Part shown: positions 46,155-54,422 of the stretch, in pieces | How positions within the stretch are numbered: the first letter of the stretch is position 1 | How the letters are laid out: each line of letters starts with the position of its first letter | Assembly (NCBI GenBank): GCA_947653235.1 | Contig: CANTGH010000003.1 | Span: 1-64,000 of the forward strand | Direction: 5' to 3' | DNA: 64,000 bases | DNA from: an uncultured Clostridium sp. | GTDB taxonomy: Bacteria; Bacillota; Clostridia; TANB77; CAG-508 | Notes under the pieces: generated by a model | What the model saw: only the letters and a program-made list of their open reading frames with translations | Databases searched by the model: none | Told to the model about the DNA's origin: nothing | Translations under genes and position numbers: made by a program

Positions 46155-47348
46155 CTATCGGTTTCCAAAATCATTCTGTTCATTTAATAAGTTATCCACA
46201 TCTACAATTTCATTGTTCATATAATATTGATTTACTTTTTCTAATTCTTCTTCTTTGTATCGATTAAATATTGATGTATAGGTATTCATCGTAACAGAAA
46301 CGTCTTTATGTCCCATCAACCTTTGAAGTGCAACGGCTCTCATGCCAGCTTCAACACATCTTGTCCCATAAGTATGTCTTAAACTGTGCGTTGATATTCC
46401 TGTAATTCCTAAATCAGCTAATCTTTTCTTTAAAATATAATTCACATTTCTATTATCCACATAATTTCCATTTGGGCTTAAAAATAATTGTTTGTCCATA
46501 TGATTGGTTCCAATATTCATTTGTTCAATCACAGAATTTCTAATAAACTTAGGTATCGGAACTTGTCTTAAACCTGAATAAGTTTTTGTTGTATCTCCCA
46601 TAATCACTTTTTCATTTTTATCGGTTGTTAATGTTTTATTGACATCTACCAAATTTCTTTTCAAGTCAATATCTCCATTTCTTAAGGCTAATGCTTCACC
46701 AACTCTTAATCCCATATACATTTGTATTAAAAACACATTTTTATAAGGCTCGTCTTGGATAGTTTTACTCATTAAATAATTCGTAAAAGCTTGCTGTTCT
46801 TCAACTGTCATGGCACGTACTTCTTTATCTGCTTTTGTGCTTCTTGGTTTTATAACATCTACCATTGGATTTTTAACAATATATCCCTTATTCATAGCTA
46901 ATGTATAACTTTGTGTAAATTGTTCCATTATCTTTTTAATATAGGAATTACTATAATCTTTTAACGAATTAAGATAGATTTGTATATCATCACTGGTTAC
47001 GTCTTCTATTTTTTTGTTGGCAATATCACTTTTTTCTATTACTTGAATGGTTTTCAGGACTCGTGAATATTGCCTTTCTTTTATCAAATTCATATCTAAT
47101 TTTCTTTGCAAATTTGACCTCATTAATTGTGATAATGGAATACCATTGTTTTTTATAAATATTTCATTTCCTTTTTGATATTGTAGAGAACTTAAAAACT
47201 GTTTTCCTTCTTCTTCACTTTTTACTGTTTTTTGCTTAACAACTTCTTTGTGAGTATGATTATCTATAACATAATATTCACAAAACCATTTCCCCTTACT
47301 TTTATTAAAAAATACACTCCCTGTTTTATTTCCTTTTGGTCGTCCCAT
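46155..47348 (-). CDS. int: tyrosine integrase of element 2
   Basis: 397 residues, Tn916/phage type: arm-binding start (KGKWFCEYYVIDNHTHKEVV), core-binding domain, and the catalytic set MYMGLRVGEALALRNGDID, THSLRHTYGTRCVEAGM, LMGHKDVSVT, Tyr in NTYTSI. It lacks the Cys cluster of the other two integrases. The start at 47348 is set by AGGAGGTG; the frame runs 12 codons further and overlaps xis. It presumably acts on the same tRNA-Pro core. Confidence 0.9.
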   Translation of the reverse strand: MGRPKGNKTGSVFFNKSKGKWFCEYYVIDNHTHKEVVKQKTVKSEEEGKQFLSSLQYQKGNEIFIKNNGIPLSQLMRSNLQRKLDMNLIKERQYSRVLKTIQVIEKSDIANKKIEDVTSDDIQIYLNSLKDYSNSYIKKIMEQFTQSYTLAMNKGYIVKNPMVDVIKPRSTKADKEVRAMTVEEQQAFTNYLMSKTIQDEPYKNVFLIQMYMGLRVGEALALRNGDIDLKRNLVDVNKTLTTDKNEKVIMGDTTKTYSGLRQVPIPKFIRNSVIEQMNIGTNHMDKQLFLSPNGNYVDNRNVNYILKKRLADLGITGISTHSLRHTYGTRCVEAGMRAVALQRLMGHKDVSVTMNTYTSIFNRYKEEELEKVNQYYMNNEIVDVDNLLNEQNDFGNR

Positions 47349-47359
47349 AATTACACCTC

Positions 47360-47653
47360 CTAATCTCGTTTTTGCATTTTCCATATGATGTAAGCTAATA
47401 GCATAATTTGATTACTTTTGCCAATATTGATTGACGGAAAATCCTCTCTTTGAAATAGTCTGTAGGCTATTGTTTTACAGATATGTAAATCTTGCATGAC
47501 TGCTTCTACATCTATCATTCTAAATGGATTTTTCAATCTTTTTACGCTTTCCAGCGCCATAAGCTGTTCGACATTTAACGGACTTTGTAAATTTACATTT
47601 ATTTTCTTATCTTCTGTGTCGATTTTACTGATAACTTGTGTTAAATTTTCCAT
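47360..47653 (-). CDS. excisionase-like helix-turn-helix protein
   Basis: 97 residues. The C-terminal part (IDVEAVMQDLHICKTIAYRL, then FQREDFPSINIGKSNQIML) has the Xis-type winged helix, while the first 40 residues are extra. It sits directly before int, as xis usually does. Confidence 0.78.
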   Translation of the reverse strand: MENLTQVISKIDTEDKKINVNLQSPLNVEQLMALESVKRLKNPFRMIDVEAVMQDLHICKTIAYRLFQREDFPSINIGKSNQIMLLAYIIWKMQKRD

Positions 47654-47665
47654 AATTTTTTCTCC

Positions 47666-48184
47666 TCAATTTTCGTTATTTTGAATAAATTTTAAAATGA
47701 TGGTTTGTATGCCTAAAATCATTCTTAATGCTTCATCACTTGCCAAATGTTGTTTATCATTTTTTATACTTTCTTTTTCTAAACTAAAACTGCTTTTATT
47801 TTTGAAAAAATCACTTTTCGTATTTGAAATATATCTACCTTTTTCATCAAAATTGTCATAATTGAAACTGGCTCGTTTCAAAAATTCTCTGTACTTCATG
47901 GCTTGTTCTTTGGTTAATGATTGAAAAGTTCCATTTTTCCCACAAACAATAATTACATTTCCTCTTATGGAGGCTCCAATGCTTAAAAAATCTGTGTTAA
48001 TATAGATATTTGGCTTTAAATGTTCCCTGTCTTTTCTCGCCATAATTGTTATAGCTTCATATGGTATATAATCTAATTCGCCACCGATTAACTCTTCAAA
48101 AACTTTTTGGTCATTTTGAACTTTCTTAAATTCTGCATTTTTGCCAACTTCTTTATACAAAATTACAATTTCATTTTTTGCCAT
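47666..48184 (-). CDS. DUF3846-like protein
   Basis: 172 residues from MAKNEIVILYKEVGKNAEF. The opening ILYKEVGK ... VFEELIGGELDYIPY with IIVCGKNG matches DUF3846, common on mobile elements and of unknown role. The C-terminal tail is charged. It overlaps the small gene upstream. Confidence 0.6.
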   Translation of the reverse strand: MAKNEIVILYKEVGKNAEFKKVQNDQKVFEELIGGELDYIPYEAITIMARKDREHLKPNIYINTDFLSIGASIRGNVIIVCGKNGTFQSLTKEQAMKYREFLKRASFNYDNFDEKGRYISNTKSDFFKNKSSFSLEKESIKNDKQHLASDEALRMILGIQTIILKFIQNNEN

Positions 48185-48353
48185 ATAAATCACGTCTTTC
48201 GTTTTTTAAATTGGACAAATATTGCTGGTAGGATAAATCGTCAAAATAGTTTAGATGATTTTTATCATCCAGGCTAATAACATTTTTGGTAAATAAATTA
48301 TCTTTTGTTCTGGTTGTTTTTTTGGGATTGACTTTCTTTGAACTTTTTTTCAT
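48171..48353 (-). CDS. small basic protein, unknown
   Basis: 60 residues, very Lys/Arg-rich at the start (MKKSSKKVNPKKTTRTKDNL) and ending in NLKNERRDLYGKK. No known domain. It starts after AAGGAGA and overlaps the DUF3846-like gene by 14 bases. Confidence 0.55.
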   Translation of the reverse strand: MKKSSKKVNPKKTTRTKDNLFTKNVISLDDKNHLNYFDDLSYQQYLSNLKNERRDLYGKK

Positions 48354-48527
48354 ACTTTAAAATCTCCTTCTAAAATTTGATTTCCAGAAATCATGATTGG
48401 TTCGAACAATTTTAGTTTAGCATGGAAAAGAAGTTATTCATTAAAAAAGTATCAAAGTCGTTCAAAATGGTTCAAGTGTAAAGTTGTTTTGCTTGACAGA
48501 AAAAGAACTACTATTTTTAGTAGTTCT

Positions 48528-48893
48528 TTAATTCTTATATTTTAAAGCTAGAATACTAATAAACTTACTTGGTGAAAAGTAATAAACGTCAAATGGTAAC
48601 TTCAAATATCTTTCAAAATTCTTTCTCGCTTTCGCGTAATCAACTCGATAGAGGGCATTTTTGATATTATCTTTTATATTTTTTAATTCGTAATGGTTTT
48701 CACAAATAAATCGTTTCAAAATTTCTTGATAGGAAGCGTCATATAGTCCATTTAAAACAACGTATTCGATTACTTCTTTTAAGTAAATCGTTCCTTTGTT
48801 ACTTGGATTTAAACCCAATTCAAAAAGCATTGTATAAAGCGAATATGAAACTTTTACGTTATCTTTCGTGCAAGTATCATATACACTTTTCAT
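48528..48893 (-). CDS. Spo0A C-terminal-domain-like protein
   Basis: 121 residues. FELGLNPSNKGTIYLKEVIE, then YQEILKRFICENHYELKNIK and NALYRVDYAKARKNFERYL follow the helix pattern of the Spo0A effector domain (LGIPxxxKGYxYLREAI ... VxRxIRxAI). It has no receiver domain. Such orphan domains occur on Clostridia mobile elements and could bind 0A-type boxes and link transfer to sporulation; that is inference. Confidence 0.65.
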   Translation of the reverse strand: MKSVYDTCTKDNVKVSYSLYTMLFELGLNPSNKGTIYLKEVIEYVVLNGLYDASYQEILKRFICENHYELKNIKDNIKNALYRVDYAKARKNFERYLKLPFDVYYFSPSKFISILALKYKN

Positions 48894-48970
48894 ATTTACT
48901 AGCCTTTCTCATAGATTTACTATTTCTGAATATATTATATCTTCATTATGTAAATAAATCAAAAAGCAGT

Positions 48971-49014
48971 AAAATTGCGTATTATGCAACTATTGTTGCA
49001 TAATACGCAATTTT
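48971..49014. terminator. 20-bp perfect hairpin
   Basis: aaaattgcgtattatgcaac / gttgcataatacgcaatttt with a 4-base loop and A/T runs on both sides. It could stop transcription from either side. Confidence 0.8.
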
Positions 49015-49091
49015 TAGTTTATCAATAAGGATTTCTTAGCTTAATTTTCATAAAAAATTAACAAAAGTTATGAAAAAAGAAAAAAAGCATA

Positions 49092-49205
49092 TTATGTTGC
49101 ATGGTATGCAACATAAAAAGAGAAGATTATACTATAATCTCCCCTAAGTAATCTTAACAACCTCCTCCACCACCGTGGAAATGCTATGTTTTCTTTTTTC
49201 TCCAT
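49092..49205 (-). CDS. tiny ORF with two possible readings at a CGG
   Basis: Start ATG 49203-49205 after GGAGGG. Read normally it gives 37 residues: MEKKENIAFP, then RWWRRLLRLLRG, then a hydrophobic tail. Read with CGGT as one glycine it gives the 16-residue MEKKENIAFPGGGGGC, ending at 49154. A palindrome (atgttgcat-ggt-atgcaacat) overlaps its 3' end. Neither reading has a family I know. The ribosome site is good, so a translated small peptide is plausible. Confidence 0.4.
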   Translation of the reverse strand: MEKKENIAFPRWWRRLLRLLRGDYSIIFSFYVAYHAT

Positions 49206-49418
49206 AACTTACCCTCCTTTCTATTAGTCTCTATTTCTTTATTGCACATAAATTTAGAAAGTCCAACAGGTGGAGGTTCCATATACAATTTGAGCCACTT
49301 TGCAATAGCTCAAATCATAACATTTTATGTTACAATTCAAGCCTTTGCTTGGCAAAAATCGTATAAAGATTTTTACAAAAATAGGTATTTGATTAAGTAT
49401 AGTATAGCATAAAAAACC

Positions 49419-49775
49419 TTAAAATTCAAGTATATCAGCACTTTTACCTATTTTTTTAACATTTCTATTTTTCTCTTCTATTTCTTCTTTTAATAACATA
49501 CCATCTGTCAAGCCAAATTTGTAATAATGTTCAACCCAAAGTTCCATCTCTTCTAATATGGCATCATGAAATTCATCTAATTTTTTCAGGACTTCTTCTT
49601 GACATTTTTCATCTACTATTTTGTCTTTGACTAATTTTTCCAATATCTGATATACTTTATCAACTTTTTCCAATTTTTCTGAATTCTCGCAAGTTTTGCT
49701 AATTAAGTATTCAAAACCATCTCTTCTTATTGTAAATAAATCATCTAATACTGTATTCTCAAATACTTTTTCCAT
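49419..49775 (-). CDS. hypothetical acidic protein
   Basis: 118 residues, helical and Glu/Lys-rich (KTCENSEKLEKVDKVYQILE, then HDAILEEMELWVEHYYKFGL). This helical type is common on Clostridia elements; no function known. Divergent from the doubled HTH genes, sharing the operator region at 49803-49936. Confidence 0.65.
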   Translation of the reverse strand: MEKVFENTVLDDLFTIRRDGFEYLISKTCENSEKLEKVDKVYQILEKLVKDKIVDEKCQEEVLKKLDEFHDAILEEMELWVEHYYKFGLTDGMLLKEEIEEKNRNVKKIGKSADILEF

Positions 49776-49802
49776 TTATTCAACCCTTTCATATTAAAAT
49801 TT

Positions 49803-49936
49803 ATGACGCATTATGTCGTTACTATATATTAACATATACGACACGTTGTGTCAACACTTTCTTAAAAATATATATGACATTTTACGCCGTGTTAATTCAT
49901 CTAAACTTATGACACAATAAGTCTGGTGGTGATAAT
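49803..49936. promoter_or_regulatory. operator region with repeated TGACAC/GTGTCA-like half-sites
   Basis: Words such as tgacgcattatgtcg, cgacacgttgtgtca, tgacattttacgccgtgtt and tgacacaataagtc recur between two divergent genes. They look like dyad operators for the adjacent HTH proteins. The last part is repeated again before the second HTH gene. Confidence 0.65.
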
Positions 49937-50125
49937 ATGATAAAAGAAAATAGAATAAAAATGAATTATACACAAGAAAAATTAGCAGAGTTGGTCAGTA
50001 TCAGTCCAAGACAATTACAAAGAATAGAAATAAACGAGGACAAAACAAGTATCAAAACTATGCGAAAACTAATCAAAATTTTACAAATACCAGATAAAGA
50101 AATTCTTCAATATATCAAAAAATAG
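49937..50125 (+). CDS. XRE-family helix-turn-helix regulator, copy 1
   Basis: 62 residues, just one helix-turn-helix domain: MIKENRIKMNYTQEKLAELV, then SISPRQLQRIEINEDKTS. Preceded by GGTGGTGATAAT. A near-copy lies 253 bases downstream. It probably represses the divergent promoters here. Confidence 0.85.
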   Translation: MIKENRIKMNYTQEKLAELVSISPRQLQRIEINEDKTSIKTMRKLIKILQIPDKEILQYIKK

Positions 50126-50189
50126 AACGACATTTCATACCGTGTTATTCCATTTTAAATTATGACACAATAAGTCTGGTGGTGATAAT

Positions 50190-50378
50190 ATGATAAAAGA
50201 AAATAGAATAAAAAGAAATTACACACAAGAAGAATTATCAGAAATAATTGGAATTAGTCCAAGACAATTACAAAGAATAGAAACAAATGAAGATAAAACA
50301 AGTATTACAACCATGCGAAAACTAATCAAAATTTTACAAATACCAGATAGAGAAATCATTCAATACATGAAAAAATAA
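50190..50378 (+). CDS. XRE-family helix-turn-helix regulator, copy 2
   Basis: 62 residues, about 80% identical to copy 1 (MIKENRIKRNYTQEELSEII, SPRQLQRIETNEDKTSITTM). The upstream 65 bases, including the gacacaataagtctggtggtg leader, are also duplicated, so gene and operator were copied together. Followed after 19 bases by a larger XRE gene. Confidence 0.85.
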   Translation: MIKENRIKRNYTQEELSEIIGISPRQLQRIETNEDKTSITTMRKLIKILQIPDREIIQYMKK

Positions 50379-50397
50379 TATTGTATGGGGGTATATT

Positions 50398-51102
50398 ATG
50401 GCTGAATTTGATAGAAAAGATTTTGGAGAAAGACTAAAAAACTACAGGATAAAGAAAGGATTAAGCCAAGAAAATATTGCGCATGCCTTGGGAAAAAATA
50501 AAGCAACGATTAGCCGATATGAAAGTGGCGAAATTTTGCCAGATGTCAGAGATATTAGCATTATTTGCGAAGAACTAGGCATATATGAAGCTGATTTATT
50601 TGGAAATGATACAAACAGAACTACGCAACACAACAAATCCAAAAATCCTTTCCATACTGATAAATTATACGTCTATTTTAACGCATACAATTTTAGAACA
50701 AAAAAATTTGCACCTGATAAATACATCTTAGAATTAGAACAAAAACAGAATATCTGCAAAACAAAGTTTGTAGATTATCACGATAAAAGGATATATTCGG
50801 AAGGTTACTTGATATGTAATGACGAAATCGTTTTTGCTGTCATGGAAAATTACAAACCAACCAGTAGCCGCGTCGATGTTGCCGTTCTTGAAATCAATAT
50901 TTGCAATGGCACTGACGGCTTAATGCTTGGTGGTTATTTTGGCACAAATGCAAAATGTGAGCCTAGTTTGAGAAAATGTTATTTTTCAAAGAAAAATGTT
51001 GATTTTACAGATGAGATGTTCGAAAATTTGAAGTTGAATGAAAATGAACAGGAACTTTTAAATAAACAGAATGCTTTATATTTAGATATTTTTAATATAT
51101 AA
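50398..51102 (+). CDS. XRE-family regulator with an extra C-terminal domain
   Basis: 234 residues: helix-turn-helix at 8-65 (RLKNYRIKKGLSQENIAHAL, NKATISRYESGEILPDV), then a 150-residue beta-rich domain (NPFHTDKLYVYFNAYNFRTK) that may bind a ligand. The start is preceded by TGGGGGT. It follows the two small HTH genes and may be read with them. Confidence 0.88.
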   Translation: MAEFDRKDFGERLKNYRIKKGLSQENIAHALGKNKATISRYESGEILPDVRDISIICEELGIYEADLFGNDTNRTTQHNKSKNPFHTDKLYVYFNAYNFRTKKFAPDKYILELEQKQNICKTKFVDYHDKRIYSEGYLICNDEIVFAVMENYKPTSSRVDVAVLEINICNGTDGLMLGGYFGTNAKCEPSLRKCYFSKKNVDFTDEMFENLKLNENEQELLNKQNALYLDIFNI

Positions 51103-51280
51103 TTGTAAAGACAAATAGTAAGTTGTCGCTGAGATTGAAGTCCGAAATTTGAACAAAAAATAATTTGGAGGTGAGTGTATGAGATATGCTCATCTTCTAT
51201 TATGTCAATTAAATATTGTATAATATAGGTAGAGTTCTATATATTGTAAATCATCAAAAGAATGTAAGGAGGTAATTGTC

Positions 51281-52276
51281 ATGAGAGAATTATTTGTTGA
51301 AAAAGTAATTGATTTGGCAGAAGAGTTTTTAGACAATAACCAAAGAGTAAAATTAAAAGAGATACTTACAGAAATATGTTTAAATTATCACATTGAAATA
51401 TTAGAACAAAACCAAAAACAAGAAACACAAAAGAATAATACAGATATATTAAATAAATTCATATCATCTAAAGAAATTGAAGGTTGTTCAACTAGAACTT
51501 TAAATTACTATAAAGATAATATAACTAAAATGCTAGATACAATAAATCTTCCAATAAACGAAATTACTACTGAAATATTAAGAAACTATTTAGCAGATTA
51601 TAAAAGTAATTCAAATGCAGGTATGGTAACAATAGACAATATAAGAAGAACATTATCAAGTTTCTTTGCTTGGTTGGAAAATGAAGATTATATTGTTAAA
51701 AGTCCAGTTAGAAGGATTCATAAAGTAAAAGCAACTAAAAAAGTTAAAGAAACACTTACAGATGAGAATTTAGAAAAGTTACGAGATACTTGCTCAAATG
51801 TAAGAGATTTAGCAATACTAGAACTATTAATTTCAACTGGCATGAGGGTGGGAGAACTTACTAGATTAAACATATCAGACATGAATTTTCAAGAAAGAAG
51901 TTGTATTGTTTTAGGAAAAGGAAACTCTGAAAGAGAAGTGTACTTTAGTGCAAAAAGTAAAATGTATATAAAGAAATATTTGGAGACAAGAACAGATAAC
52001 AACGAAGCATTATTTGTATCACTTATAAGACCTTATAACAGATTAGGAATATCAGGAATTGAAATTGCTATTAGAAATTTAGGAAGAGAAGCAAATATAA
52101 ATAAAGTGCATCCACATAAATTTAGAAGAACAATGGCAACTATGGCTATTGATAAAGGTATGCCAGTTGAACAAGTACAAAAGTTATTAGGACATATTAA
52201 AATAGACACTACAATGGAATATACAATGGTAAATCAAAATAATGTAAAAAATTCACATAGAAAATATATTACATAA
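51281..52276 (+). CDS. XerC/XerD-like tyrosine recombinase
   Basis: 331 residues. An N-terminal SAM-like DNA-binding domain (SSKEIEGCSTRTLNYYKDNI) is followed by the catalytic domain with STGMRVGELTRL, HPHKFRRTMATMAI, LLGHIK and the Tyr in TTMEYTMV. It is a second recombinase in the element. It starts after AAGGAGG. A 14-codon leader ORF (from ATG 51180) lies upstream. Confidence 0.9.
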   Translation: MRELFVEKVIDLAEEFLDNNQRVKLKEILTEICLNYHIEILEQNQKQETQKNNTDILNKFISSKEIEGCSTRTLNYYKDNITKMLDTINLPINEITTEILRNYLADYKSNSNAGMVTIDNIRRTLSSFFAWLENEDYIVKSPVRRIHKVKATKKVKETLTDENLEKLRDTCSNVRDLAILELLISTGMRVGELTRLNISDMNFQERSCIVLGKGNSEREVYFSAKSKMYIKKYLETRTDNNEALFVSLIRPYNRLGISGIEIAIRNLGREANINKVHPHKFRRTMATMAIDKGMPVEQVQKLLGHIKIDTTMEYTMVNQNNVKNSHRKYIT

Positions 52277-52360
52277 ATTTAACTAAAAATATTGACACAT
52301 CAATTATTCTATTATAAAATACAAACAACAGTTCTGAAATAAAATATGAGGTGATTAGTA

Positions 52361-53374
52361 TTGAACAGTATAGAAAATTTAAAAGATTTAATAATATACC
52401 AAAGTCAAAATAACGAAAATATATCTGTTGAAGTTTTATATAATGAAGAAGATTTTTGGTTAACTCAAAAGTCAATGTCAAAATTATTTAATGTGGTAGA
52501 AAATAATATAACATATCATTTACAAAATATATTTAAAACAAGAGAATTAGAGCAAGATTCAGTTACTCAAAAAATTAGAGTAACTGCTTCAGATGGGAAA
52601 AAATATAATACAAATTTTTACAGTTTAGATGCAATTATAGCAGTTGGTTATAGAGTAAATTCAAAAGAAGCAACTGATTTTAGAATATGGGCAACAAAAA
52701 CATTGAAAGAGTATATAAAAAAAGGGTTTGTTGTTAATAGTGAAATGCTAAAAAATGGACCTAAATTTGGAAAAGATTACTTTGATGAATTATTAGTTAA
52801 GATAAAGGAAATTAGAGCAAGTGAAAGAAGATTTTATCAAAAGATAACTGATATATACAAAGAGTGTAGTTTTGATTATGATAAAAATAGTGAAACGACA
52901 CAAGAATTTTATAAAAATGTTCAAAATAAGTTGCATTTTGCTATTACTGGCATGACAGCACCAGAAATAATTTATAATAGAGTAGACAGTAAAAAGGAAA
53001 ATATGGGATTAAAAACGTGGAAAAATGCACCAGATGGTAAAATACTTGAAACAGATGTAACTATTGCTAAAAATTATCTTTCACAAGAAGAAATCACAGA
53101 ATTAAATAACTTAGTCTCAATGTATTTAGATTACGCAGAAAGACAAGTAAAACTAGGTAAAATCATTTCAATGAAAGAATGGAAAGAAAAATTAGAAGTA
53201 TTTTTGAAAATCAATGAATATAATATTTTAAAAGATAATGGCAAAATAAAAAGAGAAATAGCAGATAAGTTAGCTTTAGATGAATATAAAAAGTATAGAG
53301 TAATACAAGATAAAAATTACACTTCAGATTTTGATGAATTAGTAACAGAAACAGAGAAATTGAATAACACATAA
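52361..53374 (+). CDS. RhuM-family protein
   Basis: 337 residues of the RhuM family: LYNEEDFWLTQKSMSKLFNV, then NITYHLQNIFKTRELEQDSV and AIIAVGYRVNSKEATDFRIW. Common on mobile and pathogenicity islands; function unknown, perhaps abortive infection or regulation. It begins with TTG at 52361 behind GAGGTG, or a little further along at ATG. Confidence 0.88.
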   Translation: MNSIENLKDLIIYQSQNNENISVEVLYNEEDFWLTQKSMSKLFNVVENNITYHLQNIFKTRELEQDSVTQKIRVTASDGKKYNTNFYSLDAIIAVGYRVNSKEATDFRIWATKTLKEYIKKGFVVNSEMLKNGPKFGKDYFDELLVKIKEIRASERRFYQKITDIYKECSFDYDKNSETTQEFYKNVQNKLHFAITGMTAPEIIYNRVDSKKENMGLKTWKNAPDGKILETDVTIAKNYLSQEEITELNNLVSMYLDYAERQVKLGKIISMKEWKEKLEVFLKINEYNILKDNGKIKREIADKLALDEYKKYRVIQDKNYTSDFDELVTETEKLNNT

Positions 53375-53420
53375 TTTATAATAAGAAAAATCAAGTAAAA
53401 ATGGTAGAAAGGTAAACGAT

Positions 53421-53981
53421 ATGAGAGATGATATAGTAAAATATTTAAAAACAGAAGTCAGAAATAGGGCAGAAAATAAAAATAATAAATTTGGAATTGG
53501 TGTTTTATATCATATTGAAGCAGTAGTTAGAAATGCTGAAATTCTTGCCAATAAATATAATGCAGATAAAGAAATATGTATAATTGCAGCTTGGTTGCAT
53601 GATATTGCTTCAATTACAGATTATAAATTATATGAAGAACATCATATACATGGAACTAAAATAGCAAGTGAAATTTTAAGAAAATTTGGATATGATGATA
53701 ACAAAATTGAACTTGTAAAAGCATGTATATTAAATCATAGAGGAAGTATTGATAATAAAAGATTATCTAAAGAGGAACAAATTATTGCAGATGCGGACGC
53801 AATATCACATTTTGATAGTATTCCAAGCTTATTATATTTAGCATATAGAGAAAGAAATATGAATATTGAAGAAGGAAAAAATTTTGTAAAAAGTAAATTA
53901 GAGAGAAGTTATAGAAAATTATCTGATGAAAGTAAAATTTTTTATAAAGAAAAATTTGAAAATGTTATGAAGATTTTATAA
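53421..53981 (+). CDS. HD-domain phosphohydrolase on element 2
   Basis: 186 residues: GVLYHIEAVVRNAEILAN, AAWLHDIASITD, EEHHIHGTKIASEILRKF and LNHRG, giving the full set of HD metal ligands. It resembles small predicted hydrolases of the YedJ/YpgQ type. AAAGG lies before the ATG. Forty-six bases after rhuM, so likely cotranscribed. Confidence 0.88.
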   Translation: MRDDIVKYLKTEVRNRAENKNNKFGIGVLYHIEAVVRNAEILANKYNADKEICIIAAWLHDIASITDYKLYEEHHIHGTKIASEILRKFGYDDNKIELVKACILNHRGSIDNKRLSKEEQIIADADAISHFDSIPSLLYLAYRERNMNIEEGKNFVKSKLERSYRKLSDESKIFYKEKFENVMKIL

Positions 53982-54072
53982 ATAAAACTGCCCAACAACT
54001 TACAAGTTATCGAATAACTTATGATTTAAAACTGATTATTCAAAAATATATAGAATTATTTATTATTATAGT

Positions 54073-54095
54073 TTTTCCTAGACTTTTTCCTAGAT
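54073..54095 (+). repeat. right arm-type repeats of element 2 (TTTTCCTAGAC)
   Basis: Two tandem copies at 54073 and 54085, 52-85 bases before the att core, matching the left-end word. Confidence 0.75.
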
Positions 54096-54146
54096 ACATA
54101 TTGGTAGAATTCAGTAATATAGCTATGTACAACCCACAATGCAGTT

Positions 54147-54158
54147 TCACCTCGACCA
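54147..54158 (+). repeat. internal att site between elements 2 and 3
   Basis: Exact core tcacctcgacca. Terminators follow at 54167. Confidence 0.88.
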
Positions 54159-54166
54159 AAAATTGG

Positions 54167-54259
54167 CTGTTTTCAAGAAAATTCGAGAGAATTTGAAAAC
54201 AGTTTTTATTATTCTATAGTACTATTTTCTAGGGTTTCAGAAAATAGTACTATTTTTTT
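54167..54259 (+). terminator. two tandem terminators just inside element 3
   Basis: ctgttttcaa/ttgaaaacag with T run (54167-54208), then atagtactattttct/agaaaatagtactat with T run (54216-54259). Confidence 0.8.
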
Positions 54260-54307
54260 GAGTTCTAGAAAATTCTAAAAAATACCATTTTTTTGTTCAG
54301 AAAAATG

Positions 54308-54358
54308 TTCCGCAAAATTTTAAAGAGCAAAAATTTTTGTTCCGCAAATTTCCGCAAA
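54308..54358 (+). repeat. left arm-type repeats of element 3 (TTCCGCAAA)
   Basis: Copies at 54308, 54340 and 54350; also present at the right end (62838, and TTCCGTAAA at 62825). Confidence 0.78.
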
Positions 54359-54422
54359 ACTATTTGAGCAATATTTTCAATACTTTCAGTGTTGTTCAAA
54401 AATTGAAAGGAGAATTATTGCT

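Larger units (their letters stand above)
44572..54158 (+). mobile_element. integrative mobilizable element 2
   Basis: 9,587 bases between core repeats. It holds a MOB_V relaxase, integrase and excisionase on the minus strand, a regulatory region with doubled HTH genes, a second tyrosine recombinase, RhuM and an HD protein on the plus strand. Its backbone is unrelated to elements 1 and 3, and its integrase lies in the interior rather than next to an end. Confidence 0.82.
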
